Assembly (NCBI GenBank): GCA_041394185.1
Contig: JAWKIQ010000001.1
Span: 1,364,001 to 1,428,000, forward strand
Length of the DNA stretch: 64,000 nt
From: Acidimicrobiales bacterium
Lineage (GTDB): Bacteria; Actinomycetota; Acidimicrobiia; Acidimicrobiales; Poriferisodalaceae
Reading direction: 5' to 3'
The notes under the pieces are model-generated. The model was not told the DNA's origin, ran no database searches, and was given only the letters and a program-made list of their open reading frames with translations. The translations under genes were made by a program, and so were the position numbers. The first letter of the stretch is position 1. Each line of letters begins with the position of its first letter. Positions 60,353 through 64,000 of the stretch are shown here, piece by piece.

Positions 60353-63300
60353 GTGACCTCGCCAGGATTGCCAGACCACCTCGACCACACCGTCACCGGC
60401 TGGGGACGCCTGCCGGCTTCGATCCCCCTCGAGCGGTCGGGAGACCACCTCAGCCTCGACGGCGAGTGGGAATTCGTCCTGTGCCCTGACCCCGAATCGT
60501 CACCGTCAGACGAGCAGTGGCGGCCAATCGCCGTGCCGTCCAACTGGCAGTTGACCGATGCCGGCCGTGCCGACATACCCATCTACACCAACGTTCAGTA
60601 CCCGTGGCCTGCCGACCCGCCCAACGTTCCTGCTGCGAACCCCACAGGGCACTACCGGCGGACATTCACGGTGCCCTCAGACTGGAACGTCGGCCGGTTG
60701 CGCGTCACCTTCGACGGAGTCGACTCGTGTGCCCACGTCCACGTCAACGGCGTCACCGTCGGCTACATGTCAGACAGCCGTCTGCCTTCGACGTTCGACA
60801 TCACCGACCACGTCGTCGAGGGCAGCAACGAGCTGGCGCTGACGGTCTACCGCTGGTCGGCCAACTCGTACCTCGAGGGCCAAGACATGTGGTGGCTGAG
60901 CGGTATCCATCGCTCGGTTCACCTGTGGTCGGTTCCCGAGGTACACATCCGGGACGTGTCGATCCGCACCGACCTTCGCGCTGACGAAACGACCTGCGAC
61001 ATGGTGGTTCAGGTGGCTCTGGGCGCAGGCCAGCCGACTGCGGTCCGGTCGCAGGCGGCGCCCATCCCAGACGGGTATCTGGTGCGGATAAGGGTTCTCG
61101 ACTCGCACGACGCCGAGCTGGCGGTGGCCGAGGGCGCACCCGGTACCGACGGAACCGTGGTGATGCGCCACACCTTCGGGTGGATCAGGCTGTGGTTCGC
61201 CGAGGATCCCTACCTTCACACCCTCGATGTGCAGTTGATCGACCCCGAAGGTAACCCGACTCACACGCATGTCGAGAGCTTCGGGGTGCGTTCGGTCAAG
61301 GTCGCGTCCGGTCAGCTGCTGGTGAACGGCCGACCGGTCGAGATACGCGGCGTCAACCGCCACGATCACGACCCAGACACGGGCAAGGTCGTTTCGGAAC
61401 AATCGATGATCCGCGACATCGAATTGCTGAAACAGCACAACTTCAACGCGGTTCGCACAGCTCACTACCCGAACGATCATCGCTTCCTCGAGCTGTGCGA
61501 CATCTACGGTTTGTACGTCTTCGGCGAGGCCAACATCGAGAGCCACGGTGTGTGGGACCGTTTGGCCAAGGACCCGACCTGGGAGAACCAGTTCGTACAC
61601 CGTGTGCAGCGCATGGTGGAACGCGACAAGAACCGGGCCTGTGTCATCGCCTGGTCGTTGGGAAACGAGAGCGGCTATGGCGTCAACCACGACGTGGCTG
61701 CGTCGTGGTTACGCGACCGCGACCCCAGCCGCCCGATCCACTATCACCCGGCTGGGCGCCGGCCGTCGGTCGACATCACTGCTCCGATGTACCCGTCGTT
61801 GGCCGAGCTGGCTTCGTTGGCCGACGATCCGCGCGACGACCGTCCGGTCGTAATGTGCGAGTACGCCCATTCGATGGGCAACAGCACCGGCAACCTGCAC
61901 GAGTACTGGGAACTGATCCGGTCGCGGCCCAGGCTGGCGGGCGGTTTCATCTGGGATTGGGCAGACCAGGGGCTGGTGCACCACACCGCAGACGGACAAC
62001 GCTTTCACGCCTACGGCGGCGACTTCGGCGATGTGCCCAACGACGGCAACTTCTGCATGAACGGCTTGGTGTCTCCTGACCGCGAGCCGCATCCGGCGAT
62101 GGTTGCGGTCAAGCACGCCCATCAGCCGATCGGGTTCGAACTGCTAGACCCCGTCACCGGTCGGCTTCGAATCGTCAACCGCCAGCAGTGGCTGGATCTT
62201 CAGGTCTACGACTTCGAGTGGTATGTCGAGTCGGCTGGGCGCAGGGTGCAGAGTGGAACCATCGAGGTCGATCTCGTGCGCGCCGGGCAAGCCGCCGAGG
62301 TCGTGCTGGGTTATGCCACCAACACGCTGAACTCGGCCAACGAGCATCAGCTGACCGTTAGGGCCATAAGGCGCAACCGCACGCGCTGGGCTCCGGCGGG
62401 TCACGAAGTGGCCTTCGATCAGTTCCAGATCCGCAGCCCCAACCGGCGCCGACCCGCGCCCGAGCCTGTCGGATCTGCGGTGCGCCTGGTCGAATCTGCC
62501 GACTCGACGCTGCTGGTGTGCGGCGACGTCGAAGTGCGGATCGACAACGATTGCGGCCTCGGCTCGCTCAGCGTCGGCGGCGCCGAGCTGATAGCGGCGC
62601 CCTGGCGGCCGACCATCACGCGTGCCCAAACCGACAACGATCGAGCCATATTCGGCCCCGAGCAGATCGGCACGGCCCGGGCCCGCGCCGGTTACGACCG
62701 CCTGGAGGTGACGGCCAACAAGACCCACTCGGGCGCCGATTCGGTGACCATCGAAACCCACATGGTGTGTGCCGAGACCGATGTCGACCTGCGGTTCGTC
62801 ACCACCTATCGGCTGCATCCGAACGCCATGCTGGCGGTCGACACCACTTTCACCGCCAACCGCCCGGGTCTTCCGTCACTCGCCCGGTTGGGCATGGTCG
62901 GAAGGTTGCGCGGCCACGTCACCCATCTCGACTTCTTCGGCCCAGGGCCTCACGAGACCTACCCGGATCGAGTCATCGGTTCTCGTGTGGCCCGGCACAA
63001 CATCGGCATCGACCAGGACTTCTACCCCTATTCGATCCCCCAAGAGTCGGGACATCACACAGATGTGCGTTGGGCGGTCCTGGGCGACGACAAGCTCGAC
63101 AACGCGATCATGGTCGTGGGCGATCCGGTGTTCGGCCTGAACGCCAGCCGTTATGGGGTCGCCGACATCGAAGCGGCCCGGCACATGACCGATCTGATCC
63201 CGATGGACGAGGTCGAGGTGCACATAGACGGGTTGCACAGCGGCCTTGGCAACGGTTCGTGCGGCCCCGGTGTGCTGAGCCAATACCAGGTCGACGCATA

Positions 63301-63406
63301 CGACACCCGCTGGCGGTTCGGACTGGTCCCGTTCTCGAGTTCTGACGCACCGTGGCAGATCGCCACCAAGGGGGTGCCGGGAGCATCGCCCTTCCCGGGG
63401 TTCTGA
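60353..63406 (+). CDS. lacZ: Beta-galactosidase, glycoside hydrolase family 2 (LacZ type)
   Basis: 1017 residues from GTG 60353, the length of full LacZ (E. coli about 1024). Domain order: jelly-roll sugar-binding domain (HYRRTFTVPSDWNVGRLRVTFDGVDS, about 100-215), Ig-like domain, TIM barrel with VEIRGVNRHDHDPDTG (about 335), acid/base Glu in AWSLGNESGYG (about 436), nucleophile in CEYAHSMGNSTGN (about 502), further Ig domain, and a C-terminal supersandwich (Bgal_small_N) with GLGSLSVGGAELI and LGMVGRLRGH. It hydrolyses beta-galactosides. No lac permease or regulator is adjacent. No signal peptide is seen, so it is likely cytoplasmic. Confidence 0.94.
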   Translation: MTSPGLPDHLDHTVTGWGRLPASIPLERSGDHLSLDGEWEFVLCPDPESSPSDEQWRPIAVPSNWQLTDAGRADIPIYTNVQYPWPADPPNVPAANPTGHYRRTFTVPSDWNVGRLRVTFDGVDSCAHVHVNGVTVGYMSDSRLPSTFDITDHVVEGSNELALTVYRWSANSYLEGQDMWWLSGIHRSVHLWSVPEVHIRDVSIRTDLRADETTCDMVVQVALGAGQPTAVRSQAAPIPDGYLVRIRVLDSHDAELAVAEGAPGTDGTVVMRHTFGWIRLWFAEDPYLHTLDVQLIDPEGNPTHTHVESFGVRSVKVASGQLLVNGRPVEIRGVNRHDHDPDTGKVVSEQSMIRDIELLKQHNFNAVRTAHYPNDHRFLELCDIYGLYVFGEANIESHGVWDRLAKDPTWENQFVHRVQRMVERDKNRACVIAWSLGNESGYGVNHDVAASWLRDRDPSRPIHYHPAGRRPSVDITAPMYPSLAELASLADDPRDDRPVVMCEYAHSMGNSTGNLHEYWELIRSRPRLAGGFIWDWADQGLVHHTADGQRFHAYGGDFGDVPNDGNFCMNGLVSPDREPHPAMVAVKHAHQPIGFELLDPVTGRLRIVNRQQWLDLQVYDFEWYVESAGRRVQSGTIEVDLVRAGQAAEVVLGYATNTLNSANEHQLTVRAIRRNRTRWAPAGHEVAFDQFQIRSPNRRRPAPEPVGSAVRLVESADSTLLVCGDVEVRIDNDCGLGSLSVGGAELIAAPWRPTITRAQTDNDRAIFGPEQIGTARARAGYDRLEVTANKTHSGADSVTIETHMVCAETDVDLRFVTTYRLHPNAMLAVDTTFTANRPGLPSLARLGMVGRLRGHVTHLDFFGPGPHETYPDRVIGSRVARHNIGIDQDFYPYSIPQESGHHTDVRWAVLGDDKLDNAIMVVGDPVFGLNASRYGVADIEAARHMTDLIPMDEVEVHIDGLHSGLGNGSCGPGVLSQYQVDAYDTRWRFGLVPFSSSDAPWQIATKGVPGASPFPGF

Positions 63407-63470
63407 CCCGATCGATTGGCAGGTCCCCTACAGTGAGTCGTCGAATCGCACAACCCAGGGGGTAGTCCAG

Positions 63471-64000
63471 ATGCCACAGACCGTAAAGGGCGTGATCGCC
63501 CGCTCAGTCGGAGCCCCGGTCGAGCTGACCGACATCGTCGTCCCAGACCCCGGCCCGGGCGAGGCTGTCGTGGCGATCCAGGCGTGCGGTGTGTGCCACA
63601 CAGACCTGCACTATCGCGAGGGCGGCATCAACGACGAGTTCCCGTTCCTTTTGGGTCATGAGGCCGCTGGCATCGTCGAGTCGGTTGGTGAGGGTGTCAC
63701 CGATGTGGCGGTGGGCGACTTCGTCATCCTCAACTGGCGGGCCGTGTGTGGCAGCTGCCGCTCTTGCCTGAAGGGCAAGCCCCACCTGTGCTTCAGCACC
63801 TACAACGCCAGTCAGAAGATGACCCTCACCGACGGCACCGAACTGTCGCCGGCGCTGGGTATTGGCGCGTTCGCCGAAAAGACGCTGGTGCACTCGGGGC
63901 AATGCACCAAGGTCGATTCGTCGGCCGATCCGGCCGCCGCCGGCCTGCTGGGTTGTGGGGTCATGGCCGGCATCGGTGCCGCCATGAACACCGGCAATGT
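63471..64000 (+). CDS. S-(hydroxymethyl)mycothiol dehydrogenase, 3' part missing
   Basis: The visible 176 residues start at ATG 63471 with AGGGGG upstream. MPQTVKGVIARSVGAPVEL, ACGVCHTDLHYREGG (catalytic zinc Cys), FPFLLGHEAAGIVESVG (His, Glu), NWRAVCGSCRSCLKGKPHLC (structural zinc cysteines) and QKMTLTDGTELSPALGIGAF mark the zinc alcohol dehydrogenase class used by mycothiol-dependent formaldehyde dehydrogenases. LLGCGVMAGIGAAMNTG begins the NAD-binding domain. It oxidises S-hydroxymethyl-mycothiol, the formaldehyde adduct, to S-formylmycothiol. The gene runs past the window. Confidence 0.9.
   Translation, partial: MPQTVKGVIARSVGAPVELTDIVVPDPGPGEAVVAIQACGVCHTDLHYREGGINDEFPFLLGHEAAGIVESVGEGVTDVAVGDFVILNWRAVCGSCRSCLKGKPHLCFSTYNASQKMTLTDGTELSPALGIGAFAEKTLVHSGQCTKVDSSADPAAAGLLGCGVMAGIGAAMNTGN

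Overview
The window is GC-rich and densely coded, with many GTG starts and ATGA/GTGA translational overlaps. It looks like an actinobacterial chromosome, most likely class Acidimicrobiia. The supporting evidence is two mycothiol-linked enzymes (mycothione reductase at 54792-56195 and S-(hydroxymethyl)mycothiol dehydrogenase at the right edge), two DUF222/HNH genes of the 13E12 type, and many lipoproteins and surface proteins with Thr-rich linkers. The lineage call is inference, since no rRNA is present. No tRNA, rRNA, CRISPR array or prophage was seen.

Layout. 1-3.8 kb: exopolysaccharide genes (chain-length/kinase protein, glycosyltransferase, polyprenyl sugar-phosphate transferase). 3.7-9.7 kb: two HExxH metalloprotease-like proteins, an S4 RNA-binding protein, a HisC-type aminotransferase, an aldo/keto reductase, an ABM-fold protein and a nitroreductase. 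9.8-10.8 kb: selD, which must be read through an in-frame UGA (selenocysteine). 11-14.4 kb: HNH endonuclease, aldose epimerase and aminotransferase. 14.3-21.4 kb: surface and secreted proteins, including a wall-anchored SdrD_B/DUF11 protein and a fibronectin-like repeat protein. 21.5-23.7 kb: a second selenoprotein, an ArsC-like reductase with UGA at the catalytic cysteine position, followed by a DEAD/DEAH helicase. 23.7-31.3 kb: extracellular multidomain protein, GMC oxidoreductase, lipoproteins, and a Glu/Arg-rich secreted protein. 31.4-36.1 kb: tandem glycine riboswitch, gcvT, gcvP and a thioesterase. 36.1-48.3 kb: Fic protein, enoyl-CoA hydratase, nucleoside hydrolase, two 2-hydroxyacid dehydrogenases, a DUF1800/DUF1501/Met-rich operon, a J-domain protein and a NadD-like nucleotidyltransferase. 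48.3-51.1 kb: an IS110 element with a candidate bridge-RNA region beside a frameshifted second DUF222/HNH copy. 51.1-60.2 kb: metabolic genes, including frameshifted thioesterase and amidase genes, mycothione reductase, a serine hydrolase and an MFS exporter. 60.3-64 kb: lacZ-type beta-galactosidase and the mycothiol-dependent formaldehyde dehydrogenase.

The most notable result is the pair of selenoprotein genes about 11 kb apart. Conventional gene calling would shorten both at their 5' ends. Each has its UGA at the known catalytic redox position and a strong hairpin just downstream. SelD makes the selenophosphate needed to decode both UGA codons, so SelD depends on its own product. selA, selB and selC are not in the window. 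A second theme is sequence integrity: five frameshifts in three genes lie between 50.6 and 57.5 kb, several at C/G runs, which suggests either local assembly error or gene decay.
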